A DNA stretch of 64,000 nt from Metridium senile (Eukaryota > Cnidaria > Anthozoa > Actiniaria > Metridiidae), in assembly GCA_949775045.1 (NCBI GenBank), contig OX459104.1:8665655-8729654 (forward strand), in the 5' to 3' direction. A program made the translations under genes and the position numbers. This document shows, piece after piece, positions 13,501 through 22,678 of this stretch; positions within the stretch are counted from its first letter, which is position 1, and the number at the start of each line of letters is the position of its first letter. The notes beneath the pieces were generated by a model. That model was not told where the DNA came from and searched no databases. It saw nothing but the letters and a program-made list of their open reading frames with translations.

Positions 13501-13885
13501 GCTCTAAAACATTGGACAAAAGCACTCATTTCAATAAAGGAAGGAAGGAACAAAGGAATGAAAGGAGGAAGGAAGGAAGGAAGAAGGAAGGAAGGAAGAA
13601 GGAAGGAAAGAAGGAAAACGAAAAGGAAAGAGGGAAGGAAAGGAAATGAAAGAGGAACGTAAAAAGGAATAGTTTACATAATCAAGTCGTTTTTACCTGT
13701 TGAGCTAAGCAAAATGCTTTCATTGGGTTTTTATCTTCGCTTCCGTTTGCAAAAGCCTCAGTTTGAACTTTTTGGCATTGTAAACCAAGTGTTTTTTCAC
13801 AAGGTTTCATAATAACTTTATATGTGTTGGTTTCATGAATCAACAGCACTACAAAGTAGAAGATTGTCTTAGTTTTTGAAAACAT
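3775..13885 (-). CDS. secreted cysteine-rich two-domain protein, four exons
   Basis: Reconstructed gene with exons 13885-13697, 13503-13347, 6114-6070 and 3989-3775. All introns are GT-AG and the phases agree (0, 1, 1), giving 201 aa. The first 20 or so residues are a hydrophobic signal-peptide-like stretch. Ten cysteines follow at about 29, 37, 59, 68, 77, 102, 138, 146, 174 and 182. Two halves share a spacing of C-x7-C-x(27-30)-C-x(7-8)-C, so the protein looks like a tandem duplication of a small disulfide-bonded domain, with an extra cysteine pair in the first half. I cannot name the family; the layout recalls DUF19/T20D4.11-type extracellular domains, but this is only a resemblance. Predicted to be secreted; partner and role unknown. 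Introns 2 (7.2 kb) and 3 (2.1 kb) are filled with transposon debris. The main risk is a missed exon in intron 2. Confidence 0.7.
4099..4343. repeat. direct duplication of about 100 bp
   Basis: 4099-4217 and 4246-4343 are direct copies. Both contain GAGGCTAAACA, TTCGTTCCCAAAGCAT and ATTGGCTAAAAGGTAAACC. Non-coding, inside intron 3. Confidence 0.75.
4526..5802. mobile_element. pogo-like non-autonomous DNA transposon
   Basis: 1.28 kb flanked by TA on both sides. TIRs begin CAGTATGTTGCCCA and GGGCAACATACTG is at the right end. Start CAGTA plus TA target fit the pogo branch of Tc1/mariner. Further copies of the TIR sequence lie inside (4988-5035 and 5372-5396), suggesting an internal rearrangement or a nested copy. 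No transposase ORF. Lies in intron 3 of the cysteine-rich gene. Confidence 0.7.
4615..4745 (-). repeat. Penelope-like element fragment with hammerhead-like core
   Basis: On the minus strand 4740-4709 reads CCGAAGA, then AGAGC-TAAA-GCTC, then GAAAC. This is the order of a hammerhead ribozyme core with stem II and the GAAA box, but the conserved CUGANGA is CCGAAGA. Related copies lie at 11340-11445 (minus) and 29935-30030 (plus). Hammerheads are known in Penelope-like retroelements; the assignment here is inference. Confidence 0.45.
6070..6114 (-). CDS. exon 3 of the cysteine-rich secreted protein (45 bp)
   Basis: Short phase 1-1 exon between acceptor TTTTCAG and donor GTAAGC. It encodes an acidic linker (HVLDTEFIEELSEV) between the two cysteine domains. 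It fits the phases of both neighbours, which is the main support for it. Confidence 0.65.
6464..6967. mobile_element. foldback element with inner palindrome
   Basis: Outer arms (ATTGGCCTTTACCTAAACGA against its inverted copy near 6950) and an inner pair carrying GATTTTCAGAGCGG and CCGCTCTGAAAATC form one imperfect hairpin of about 500 bp. Inside is a second short palindrome (GGATGGACACTGTCCATCC). Non-coding; lies in intron 2. Confidence 0.7.
7108..7262. repeat. short foldback repeat
   Basis: Two arms of about 65 bp (AAATTTAGTAAAAGTCAAAG and near-identical AAATTTAGTAAAAGGCAAAG) lie in inverted order around a 10-base spacer. No gene. Confidence 0.75.
7263..8034. other. intronic DNA, nothing recognised
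   Basis: AT-rich sequence within intron 2 of the cysteine-rich gene. No ORF or repeat that I recognise apart from a weak inverted pair near 7917-7974. Confidence 0.4.
8035..9016 (-). pseudogene. 5' part of a CR1-like LINE, endonuclease relic
   Basis: From ATG 9016 an N-terminal hydrophobic stretch is followed at residues 92-100 by GDICSQPCP, a degenerate form of the 2A-like GDxExNPGP motif known from some APE-type non-LTR retrotransposons. After a frameshift near 8700 the APE endonuclease starts (LSVFHLNVRSLRTKLDELK). It runs through FSEIWLPP, GGGVAIYC, GCIYRPP and CDFNVDF, where the family usually has GDFN. In-frame stops lie at 8606-8608 and near 8151, and another frameshift precedes SLIDLIFTNV at about 8115. 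No reverse transcriptase follows, so this is a dead, truncated copy within intron 2. Confidence 0.85.
9075..10373. mobile_element. DNA element with 440-bp terminal inverted repeats
   Basis: Left arm about 9075-9512, right arm about 9935-10373, near-identical in inverted order; ends CTAGCCTGCGTGCAGCCCC. TCACAGT flanks both sides as a likely 7-bp target duplication. The loop has ATT/ATG-rich simple repeat. The right arm carries a 63-codon ORF on the minus strand (ATG 10158) starting MAAQRRRKVVSSKMARK; the left-arm copy has a stop. Very long TIRs suggest a Mutator-like or foldback element, but no transposase is present. Confidence 0.75.
9967..10158 (-). CDS. 63-codon ORF within a long TIR, hypothetical
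   Basis: Basic N-terminus (RRRK, KMARK) with a good start context (AACAAGATGG). The opposite TIR contains the same ORF broken by TGA. It may be the remnant of a transposase first exon. Function unknown, low confidence. Confidence 0.25.
   Translation of the reverse strand: MAAQRRRKVVSSKMARKCQNTAVNALKLTYGSNKFIRAPVWVDSSQVYRRLIAEILNSTTRCR
10470..10562. repeat. (AAT)n microsatellite
   Basis: A run of AAT triplets grading into ATG and ATA triplets. Confidence 0.95.
10675..10954. mobile_element. MITE with GCGCAAGC-rich ends
   Basis: The outer ends AAGCCTGGTTTTCACTAGCG and CGCTAGTGAAAACTAGGCTT are inverted copies; repeats of GCGCAAACGCAAGCG run inwards from both sides. The layout resembles PIF/Harbinger-type MITEs. 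The target duplication is not clear. ORFs here are by-products of the repeats. Confidence 0.75.
11340..11445 (-). repeat. Penelope-like element fragment
   Basis: Shares GTTAACATTTTTTACGGTG and the hammerhead-like segment with 4615-4745. On the minus strand 11436-11403 reads CCGACGA, ATGGC-TAAA-GCTC, GAAACGTC. Stem II is weaker than in the first copy. Confidence 0.45.
11446..13346. other. intronic DNA, no gene seen
   Basis: Part of intron 2 of the cysteine-rich gene. A purine-rich stretch lies at 11930-12050. Several ORFs of 60-120 codons show no recognisable domains. Confidence 0.4.
13347..13503 (-). CDS. exon 2 of the cysteine-rich secreted protein
   Basis: Acceptor GTTTTAG, then 52 codons plus one base, donor GTAAAAAAG. 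Carries cysteines 68, 77 and 102. In frame with exon 1 without any stop. Confidence 0.75.
13536..13665. repeat. GGAA/GGAAG-rich simple repeat
   Basis: Imperfect GGAAG tandem on the plus strand inside intron 1 of the cysteine-rich gene, giving a polypyrimidine-rich intron on the transcribed strand. Confidence 0.9.
13697..13885 (-). CDS. exon 1 of the cysteine-rich secreted protein
   Basis: ATG at 13885-13883; 63 codons with signal peptide and cysteines 29, 37 and 59. Ends CAACAG followed by the donor GTAAAA, phase 0. A GGAA-rich simple repeat occupies the short intron 1. Confidence 0.75.
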
Positions 13886-15182
13886 CGTTGTCGCACAATA
13901 TGTTCACGACACCGAAACAACCTCCAAATGATACGTATCAAAGATATGTCTACTGTTTTGTTGAAATCTTAAACTGTTAAAAAAAAAATCCCGCGCGCCA
14001 ATCAAAGTCTTTTGTTACTTCTCACCTACAATACCATATATGGTAATGGCATTGTTTTCAAGATTGAATACGGCGATATTTCTGATACGAATACTCTTAT
14101 AGTAAGTTGTTTTTCATCTCCTTGCTTATTTGTATCATCAAGCTATTGAAATTTTAAATCATTTATATATTCATATTTTCTTGAATATTTACACTTTGAT
14201 ACTTCAGTATATAAAAAACTGAAGGGCAACGGAGAAGAAACGACGGGAAAGTGTTATGTTTACCACACGGACTTGGATCGCCGCATATGAAATGTCACGT
14301 TTTGCTCTTTCATATTTTTCCAAAATGTTCAATATTAAAATAAATCTCGTCAAGAAATTACAAGTTAAGGATATACAACACAAATGTTGTATTGCTCTGA
14401 GATTAAATAAATTAATGCTTCTAATTAAACCGTATGTATAATCTATTCGCTCAAGATATGTGGGTTGAGAAGAGAAACAAAAAATCCCAAATGGTATTTT
14501 CACATTGAAAAGTTAATCAGTAAATTGTGAACTCTTCTTGATTCCGCTTTGTCAATATAGCATAAGTACACAAATCATGATTTTTTTTCAGCCGTGAAAA
14601 TACCCAGCCAGTCTTTTCAATTTCAAATGTTATTTTATTTGCACACTAATGAAATTGTTTTGGAGCCAGTCCACCAGTCCACCAGTAGACGTGTTCCTTA
14701 ATTATATAAATACAATAAGATAATTAAAATAAAGATAAGTAGAAATAAATAGAAGTCTAAATATAAATCATTAAGCAGTTTTCTTTAATTGTTTTTTTTT
14801 TTAATAAATGATTTTATAAATGAGATAGACTCCTCAATTGAATTCAACATTCGTGTAAAAAGGGGCCTTTTACTTGGAAAAACGTTTACCCTGTTACCAG
14901 GATTACCCTCCATAGGCTAACTAATATTTCCCTGATCTCTAGCTCTGTCAATGCATTGCTGGTCTTATAAACTTATAATAAAAATACTAAATAAATCGAT
15001 TTGATTTCAATAATTTTTGGAACTGCTGATTCACTTGTTAGTGTCTACCGAAAGTATGTAATTTGGGAATTAATTCAATAAATAATACTAATTATGTAAT
15101 TTGGGAATTAATTCAACAAAGACATTGGAAATTCACATAATTGTTATGCATTTTTAATCTTTTTGCGCAAAGATAAAGGAGA
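13886..15182. other. intergenic, upstream of the cysteine-rich gene
   Basis: Should contain the promoter and 5' UTR of the minus-strand gene starting at 13885; no clear TATA box stands out. A duplicated phrase (ATGTAATTTGGGAATTAATTC) occurs at about 15056 and 15095. Confidence 0.4.
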
Positions 15183-15392
15183 TTATTACATTTTGTGTCA
15201 AAAAGTATTACATTTTGCTATGAAAAAGTTATTAAATTTTGTGTCAAAAAGTATTACATTTTGCGTTAATAAAGTTATTACATTTTGTTTGTATTACATT
15301 TTGCGCTAATAAAGTTATAACATTGTGTGTCAGTTTGTATTACATTCTGTGTCAGTCTTCCATTTTGTGCGAATTATTACTTTTTTTGTCGT
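15183..15392. repeat. minisatellite of TATTACATTTTG units
   Basis: About ten irregular copies of a 20- to 30-bp unit built on GTATTACATTTTGTGTCA or ATAAAGTTATTACATTTTG. Confidence 0.85.
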
Positions 15393-15449
15393 AATAGTCC
15401 GGCAGTCAGCGCGAGGTTAAAATTGATTATTTCTGTTGCTTTCACGCAC

Positions 15450-15610
15450 TGTATTAGGACAGAATACCGATTCCCTGTGTAGTACTAGCCCAGTGCAAAA
15501 ATATGCGTCACATTTGAAGAGAAAAGTTTCTTTCATTCTCTATTTTTGAAAAAAAGCACAAAAAAGTGTGACGTCATTACGTGACGTCATAATTATTAAC
15601 TTTTTTCTTT
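15450..15610. repeat. dispersed repeat, copy 1 of 2
   Basis: Shares GAATACCGATTCCC, TAGCCCAGTGCAAAA and TGACGTCAT-rich blocks with 41683-41835 in the same orientation. The TGACGTCA blocks look like CRE sites by sequence only. Confidence 0.7.
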
Positions 15611-17480
15611 CCCCGTCAGTCCGTGATCCGCTGACAAGTCTGACTTTTACCTGGTTCGACCTTCGGTTCGTGCAAAGATACATGGGAGTTCAAAGAGTGT
15701 CTAAGAAACAGTGTTATTAAGTTGTTCTTGCAAAATAAACGCCAGAAAAAGCAAAATAGATAGTCATTGAAGCAATTGGTGTCATATTTGAGGAGATTTG
15801 GGCTGTTGGGTGTAGTTTTCAGAGAGGCCGTTTCAGCTGTTTATTGTTGTTGTCCAGCTCGACCTGGATGTTTAAAACCGATCACGTTATCTGACATATT
15901 GTAAAGAAAGAAATATTACTTTTATCTACATATACATAGATCGTTAAGTTGAACTGCTAGATAATAGGGTGAAGCGAATAAGTTTGTTGTTCTGTGCAAT
16001 TAAGAAGCTAAGAGCTCGGCAATCGCCAGTTTCAATCGCCGATCTGAAGCTTGTACGAATTAATAGTAGTCAATAAAATTATACTATCGACAGATAAACT
16101 CGTTACTTTAATCAAAAATATAAAAGAAATAAGTACAATAAGCAATATATTTACACTAAAACATCATTAAGTAGTGTGTATCGTACTCTCTAAGAATGCT
16201 TACAATACTGTTAAATATCCAGTAGTAACAGCTTCGTCCTTTGTAACCGGTTGTGAATCCATTCCGTAGCATTATGAAAGGATGGATAAAAAGTAGCTTC
16301 TGTTTATAGCAGGGAAGATTTCTCGATAAATTTCATCATAATAAGTTGGTTCGCTTAGTTCGCTCGTAAATTGCATGATCTTTAGTAAAATTCGCAGTGA
16401 CCATTTCCGAAAACATTCGACATAAACTTATGAGTATTTCTACTGCGAATCATGTGGCGTGAGCACATAAAATATGAGAGTATTCGCGATTACTTCGACC
16501 GAGAATTCATTCCTTCGACGAATCAAATATCCATGTGCTCGAAGTACGCTGGCCAAAATCTTGGGGCTCAAAAGTTTACACTGACGGTCTAGTGAGTGAG
16601 CGAGTGAGCGAGTGAGTGACACTTCCGTTTCAAAAGACCCATCCCATTAACTCGAGGATTTGCAATCCACGAGTTAAAAAGTCAGGTTGTTCTCTCCTAC
16701 GACCATTGATTGGTGGCGGGGAAGGTTTATTTCCATGTTATTCTCAAGCACGATATCCGAATTCTGTTAATAATAATAATAATTTTAATTAATTGCTATT
16801 ATTATTATAAGTCCTATTTTGATTTCTCGCTCAAATAAACTTTTCTTGCGCAAACAAAAAAATACATTTACCCTTCTTACGTTGATTTGGTAAGTTAGGA
16901 AAGAATATAACTGATTTAATAAGCTTGTGAAATCGTTATTCAAATAAGATAAATGTTAAACGCAGCTGAATTATACGTTCGTTGCATTAAACATTACAAC
17001 CATTAGCAAGACACTACAGTATAAAATACGTTAATAAAGTGCATAGCCTCGATCCATTAACGCTGACGTTTTCCCCCCTCAAATTCAAAAGGGATCATAA
17101 GATTTGATGATCTATGTCCTGTTTAAGTCCTTCAGAGTAATCCTGTATTGATTGAGGGACGAACTTTATGTGAGCATAACACGCACGTTTTATGTAGCTC
17201 GGCATTCACGGATCCCTTAGTTATAAATTCAAGATCTGCTCACACAACCTAACATGATATTTTTTACAGACAAGCCCTCTTAAAATACAGAATCCATTTG
17301 TCCATTCAAAATAAAAAAAAAAATAGAGAATGCACGAATAGGTTTTCAAAGGACTTCACTCAACGAGAAGGCCAAAGGAATTAACTTTGCCTTAAAATTT
17401 CTTGCACTTTATATTTCCTACAGTTTTAGGAGTTTTAGCGTTTTACTTTGCGGTTAATTTTTATGACAAATTTTTATCGA
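15611..17480. other. no gene seen
   Basis: AT-rich intergenic DNA. A GAGT/GAGC tandem lies at 16595-16620. No ORF with recognisable features. Confidence 0.4.
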
Positions 17481-17489
17481 AAATGGGCA

Positions 17490-17755
17490 AGAAAAACAAG
17501 ATTTGACAAAAAAATTGTCAGATAAAACTTTTTTCCCATTATACGAATCTTCAGTTCTTGTCTTCTTATTTTTCTTATTATATCTATATTGGTTCATTCT
17601 TTCAACACTTTTACAACCAAAAAAGGCTTATCCCTCAAAAGATAAATGTTTTGGAAAAAAAAAACTCAAAAGAATTAGATCGATTTTGATTTTTTTTATT
17701 CTCTTCCAAGCTCGCATAAATTTATTGTGAACATGATAAATACAAAAAAATGTAT
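17490..17755. repeat. direct repeat flanking the TTAA block (left copy)
   Basis: Similar in order and direction to 29540-29790: a GGTTATCCC or GGCTTATCCC block, then TTTTGGAAAA or TTTTCGGAAAA, then AGCTCGCAT...TTTATTGTGAACATGA. The two copies bracket the nested TTAA elements. Confidence 0.55.
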
Positions 17756-17830
17756 TTAAGAGCGAGTCCGCGTGAAAACCATGCAGACCAGTCTACACCG
17801 TACATCACCGATTTTCTTCAAACTTAGCTC

Positions 17831-18934
17831 GATTGTACATCTTAGTTAACTTATTACTTTGGTGAATTTTTTTGGCTTTAAATTAAAAAGGCTTAAAGTT
17901 ACAACCGTTTGAGTATTTTACCCTAAAAACGGTCAAAATTTGGATAAAATATACCTAAAGTTTTACGGCCTCGTATTTCCTTTGCAGATTGTTTCCTGCA
18001 CCAATATTCTGCCCACGTTTAGCACATTATCTTATTAGTACTTTAAGTTGAATAAAAAGTCGTGAAACAAATATTGGGTTGTTTTATAAAGGGTTGAGTT
18101 ATTGCTATTTTTCAGCTTTGACGAAAAGTGTAAAAATATACTCTAGAAAAGAGCTATTTGCACCTATCCGGCAGTTATTCATATAACTTTGAAACCTTTA
18201 TCAGATAGTATGATGATAGAGACAATGTTTTATCGAAAAAAAAGTCTGTAAAGTATTTATTTTTCAAGCGAAAAATAACTAAGAAAATGATGAAATTTAC
18301 ATTGTTTGAAGTTGTCACGTGACAAAACTAAATATACAACAAATCTACAACACGCTAAATATGATCCCAATATAATGATAATAATGATAATAATCAATTA
18401 TATGAATTAGAATAATGATATTCATCATTATATAAGATAATGTTACAACAAATAACTAAGTTTTAGGCTTGTAAGCCGAATACAGTAATGTTTTGTCTGT
18501 CTACCTTCGGCTTTCCTATATCTGTTAAAAACGATATTTCATAATATTTTTTTCACAATATTATCATTTTTTGAAATAAAATAATTTTTACAGTATTAGA
18601 ATTATGCATTTATTAACCTCACACACAACATGTTAAAGAAATTATTGAGCTCATGCGGTTGCTAAAAACAGAAACAGACAAAGTAACAGTGTACTATATA
18701 AAACTATGTAACCTTTTTGATTTACTATTTTACTGATTATGATCACTCTCCAGGGATATGAATACGTTTTCATAAAAATGTATTGTTAAAGTTCTAGCAA
18801 GACACATTTTAATAAAATACATATATTTTGCTTCAAGTGTTCTCTTTGTTGTTTTGCATAAATTTGAAATTGACATTCGACTAATTGGCATGTTTGGTAG
18901 ACACCGACATTAATTCTCATTTTACGTGCATTAG
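17831..18934. other. AT-rich interior of the composite, no gene seen
   Basis: Contains ATGATAATAAT-type simple sequence near 18375-18440. No recognisable coding sequence. Confidence 0.4.
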
Positions 18935-19363
18935 TTGAGGTTAATTTTGACATACAGTAATTATTTTATTGCGGTTTTCTCTTTTCACAATCTCTTCTGT
19001 GGAAAATTATGGAAGTTTTCGAAGAAACATGACACCTGTTTTGTTTTGCTACCTTTAAAATCTTGTACAAAGATTATCTGCACCCATCTACTTGGCTGTT
19101 TAAAAACTTCTTCCAAAGATGTGAAGTACGAGTGGGAACTTTGTCTTTTAAGAGCTGGTGTTTTTAAAACTGAAAATACAGATGATATGACAATATGTCC
19201 GCTGCATAGAGACCACTTTTATTTGGTTTAGGCTGGCGTCCCAGTCGAGTCTGTAAGCATCCTCAACACTATTCTAAACAAAAGCCTGCCAGAGGTGGAC
19301 ATGCAAAGCGTATTTCTCAAGAGATGTTCGAAACATGGGGAATGTTATGCGAAATTGGTCAAG
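18935..19363 (+). pseudogene. frameshifted exon of a C-H-R...WR...C-H-P domain protein
   Basis: The upstream frame reads CLLRAGVFKTENTDDMTICP, then LHRDHFYL, and stops at 19229-19231. Shifting by one base continues as LGWRPSRVCKHPQHYSKQKP and then through a conserved-looking stretch to GQG at a donor GTATTG (exon end 19363). The shift maps to GG-TTTAGGC at about 19225-19230, where one G appears to be lost. I know similar C-x2-HR-x(4-6)-LG-x2-WR-x(4-6)-C-x-HP modules from cnidarian predicted proteins and regard it as a metal-binding-like domain of unknown role. No continuing exons were identified. Confidence 0.6.
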
Positions 19364-19620
19364 GTATTGTTACATCTAAGTAAGGGTTGCATTTTCGATC
19401 CCATCTGAGTTTCGGTGAAATTAAAAATACTAAATAGTTTATTATATCGTTTAAAGGAATTTTCATTGAATACTATATATATTGACAACTAGTATTGAAG
19501 AGCTTTGAATTGAGCCGTTTCTTTTTTACGTTGAGATATCTAGTGAGTGAATAAGATGAATCTGGATTACCATCGATTTTTAAGTATTAAAATACTTGCC
19601 ATTTCCGCCAAACGACTGTG

Positions 19621-19878
19621 AAGCGATTCTCTTCCGTCAATTAAACATAATTGGTCTAGTCTAGTGATAATTACTATAAACAACTGACAATGTGAACAAA
19701 AAAACAGCTAGGTAAAAAATATTATTTCAAATAGAATAGTTGGTCCAAAAAATATACATTTATTTAGTTTTAACGTTCTGATACCCGTAGAATACATCGT
19801 TAGGCTAAAATTTGTTTTCACTGACATTAGTATGCAAATATTTTAATAGACAATTTGTTTGACGGAAGAGAATCGCTA
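19621..19878. mobile_element. MITE, AGCGATTCTCTTCCGTCAA ends
   Basis: Inverted ends AGCGATTCTCTTCCGTCAA and TTGACGGAAGAGAATCGCT with an AT-rich non-coding core. Resembles the TAGAGCGATTT MITEs. Confidence 0.8.
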
Positions 19879-20795
19879 ACTCACTTTACAATCTCTGTTG
19901 GGCCGGCATTATTTTATTTTATTGTTATTATCACTATTATTTCATTCCATTTTTTATGTCATAATAACATGCTTTTCTGAAAGTTAACTCTAAAATGGTT
20001 ATAAACGACCGGGAACCAGTTCATGACAGTTGATTGTTTAGTACTGATAATCACACTTGGCTACGCTGTCGTTGTCATTTGGATAATTTCCACGTTTTCG
20101 ACTTTTATTTTACGAATCTGCTGTCTTAAAGATGTAAGTTTCGAAAATTTATACATATTAAAATCAACTCAAGGCTCTTTGTTGTAATTTGAACCATTTG
20201 ATCAGCTTAGCATTATCGTTGATGCAAACTCGGCATGTTTTTGTGTGTATTTCTTTCGAAAAAAAAAACAGCGTATAGTTAAGATATTTTAACATTGTAC
20301 ATTTATGACTTCTTAAATCGCCCTACTTCATTAGCTGTTGTTTTTAGGTAAGTATTTTAAAACTTATCGGCTTTTTTAGTCGCAAATGGTCATTAGTCTT
20401 ATAATTGGATACGTGTAAAAACGCGAAATTCGTGATACTGTATCTCTTCACCCTTAAAACTTTACAGAAATTTTTTTCTTTGTATTAGTTAACCATTATC
20501 AGTTGTACATAAAAGTCAAACTTTGTCGTTTTAAAAAGTTGCCGGATCTTGTATATCGAATTTTTAAGAATGCATACTCAAAATGTAGATTTCATAGCCT
20601 GATATGTAAATAAGCAAAAATTTTCTTTAAATAAATCTTTTGATACTTTGATACTGTCGTTGCATTTATTATATGTTGTAGTAGGTCTGTACGAATTCCA
20701 GGTAAGAACAAAGCTATATTTTTAGAGAAATTGATTTGTAAAGTTGGTGTAAATTTCAAGCAATTTTTATCGTTCGTCTGACTACATTCCCTTAA
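19879..20795. other. no gene seen
   Basis: AT-rich, non-coding DNA between the MITE and the Kolobok-like element. An ATTATT-rich stretch lies at 19906-19945. Confidence 0.4.
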
Positions 20796-21519
20796 GGATA
20801 TACAGGACACTATCGGGACGTTTTTTTTGAAAGCTCATAACGCGTTTAGTTTATATTAATTTCCCTACAAAGTATACATTTTCTGAAAGCTGAAATAACA
20901 AAGATTACGAATTATGTTTAAGTTTTGAATAAAACTTATTAGATTTGGAGAAATCGGACAAATAGTGAGAGCACGTTGTCTTGGCGCGAGATGTTTATTT
21001 GCAGAAGTGTTAACGTGAACGGATCAAATTTTTTGACCTTGTTATTGTACATATATTGATCTATCAAAGTGTGCCTGCGATTTGTCTTTTAGCGCTTCGT
21101 TAATTTTTTATTGAGTTTTTAAGTTTAAACTAAAAGTTTTTCAGTGAATTTTTTAGTAATTGGCAAATATCTGACGAAAGAAAACGAAAAACATCAAACG
21201 CTGGCACACTTTGAAACTTGAGATATGTGGAAGTACTCATGCAAATTTTCGCGGAAATTGATCGGAAAACTTCTGCAAATAAACCTTTTGAAGTTGCGTA
21301 TTTTGTCAAAAGCTACAATCGAGAAAAACGCAGTTTTGTTTTAATTGGCTTTAGGGGATTAAAATTATTATTTACTCAATGATGACAGACACTTAGCGTA
21401 AAGTAGGAAATGTGATCCATCCTGGACCTATCTGGACTTCGTGTTTACAGTCTTGTGTTCGACCACGTTTGACCTCTCCGCGCCACAACTACGCGCCAAA
21501 TTATCAGTTCGATTTAGAC

Positions 21520-21671
21520 ATGGTGAACACTAGAGGACGAAAGAAAACTACTAGCAGGGGCAAAGGCCGAGGCCGAGGCCGAGGCCAAGGAAGAAGGACA
21601 GCTCCAAGTAATAATGTACACGTAGATATTTCGCCGCTTGATGCATTGCTCAACGATATGCGTGCTGTTGG
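21520..21671 (+). CDS. accessory protein exon 1
   Basis: Fifty codons plus two bases, basic RG-rich, donor GTAAGT. Confidence 0.6.
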
Positions 21672-22242
21672 GTAAGTCTTGTTTGCCTTTAGTTGTCCTG
21701 TTTATGTGAAGACGTATACTTTAATAATAATACAGATCTACTGTCATACAGATACGACGGAAGATATTTTGCCGAGGGACTAAAGGATAGTACAGAAACT
21801 AGAGCAAGGAGAGGGAAAACTCCGCGACGAAATAGATACATCCACTACTGCTTTTGGTCTCACGCATTGCTGGTAGTTATAATTATATGTTTGCATTCTT
21901 GTATATAATTGTAAGTTACTGATAGATATGTTTGTATTTGGTATAGAGGAAAGAAATAGACCCATCAAGTTGCCATTACGGATTTCCTTCTTCAATATTA
22001 GACTACATAAGAAGTTTGGTGCCCGGCGACATCGTCGGCGAAATTAGACCGGTAAATACACTTATCGACACTTTGCACAACGTATACAACCTGAAACGAG
22101 ACCTTTCGTGTATATAAATAGTTATTGTATTTATATTGAATCTTGAAAGTTAAAATACCGTTCGTATTATATTATTCAGGACAGCTACCAAGTATCAACA
22201 GAAGAATTCTGTAAAGCAATGGACATTCCACAAATGGAATAA
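21520..22242 (+). CDS. accessory protein of the Kolobok-like element, four exons
   Basis: Exons 21520-21671, 21786-21872, 21949-22051 and 22180-22242 join in frame (phases 2, 2, 0) to 134 aa ending in TAA. The N-terminus is MVNTRGRKK followed by an RG-rich tract (GKGRGRGRGQGRR), typical of nucleic-acid binding or nuclear targeting. The rest is acidic and mixed (DISPLDALLNDM, LEQGEGKLRDEID, SILDYIRSLVPGDIVGEI). No known domain recognised. Position beside the transposase, inside the same TIRs and convergent with it, suggests an accessory role in transposition. The start at 21520 is the first ATG; an upstream GTG is not used. The acceptor of exon 2 (GACTAAAG) has a poor pyrimidine tract and is the weakest point. 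Possible polyadenylation signals at 22758 and 22893. Confidence 0.55.
21786..21872 (+). CDS. accessory protein exon 2
   Basis: Acceptor ACTAAAG, donor GTAGTT. This frame (VQKLEQGEGKLRDEIDTST) is more protein-like than the longer open frame, which reads an arginine-rich string. Confidence 0.45.
21949..22051 (+). CDS. accessory protein exon 3
   Basis: Acceptor GTATAGAG, donor GTAAAT; encodes KEIDPSSCHYGFPSSILDY and onwards. Ends in phase 0. Confidence 0.6.
22180..22242 (+). CDS. accessory protein exon 4
   Basis: Acceptor TTATTCAG; 20 codons and TAA, acidic (STEEFCKAMDIPQME). Confidence 0.6.
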   Translation, partial: DSYQVSTEEFCKAMDIPQME

Positions 22243-22448
22243 CCAGGTTCATAAAAGAAAACATGTTACTGTTCCATCCATTTAGTGATATTTTTAAAAA
22301 TACAGAAATATGTTTGAAAACTACAAATACCGTTAGATTCATTTTGGATGTTAAATTATTTTGTTCTTATTTTGTGTCACTGAAAATATACACTGTAACA
22401 AACACTAAAACCGTTGCACTGAATAGCAAATCAATAATTTTGTGCTAA

Positions 22449-22678
22449 TAGAGCGAAAACACTAGAACCATGAAACAAAATCAAATTGTTAGTGTGTAAT
22501 AGTTCTTATTTAGCGACTATTAGTTACTATAAAAGACAAGTAAAGTTGTAATGACGTATTGTTTCCTTTTGTATTTGATGTTTCTGGTTGAGTGATACTG
22601 ACTAAATAGTCACTAAATAAAAACTATTAGTTAGTAACTATTTTGTTTTTATTTCATGGTTCTAGTGTTTTCGCTCTA
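22449..22678. mobile_element. TAGAGCGA MITE, 27-bp perfect TIRs
   Basis: TAGAGCGAAAACACTAGAAC at the left and its exact inverted copy at the right, TA borders. The core has an inner palindrome (TTTAGCGACTATTAGTTACT, then TAGTCACTAAATA). Lies about 200 bp after the accessory stop codon. A second copy, itself interrupted, is at 61634-62268. Confidence 0.9.
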
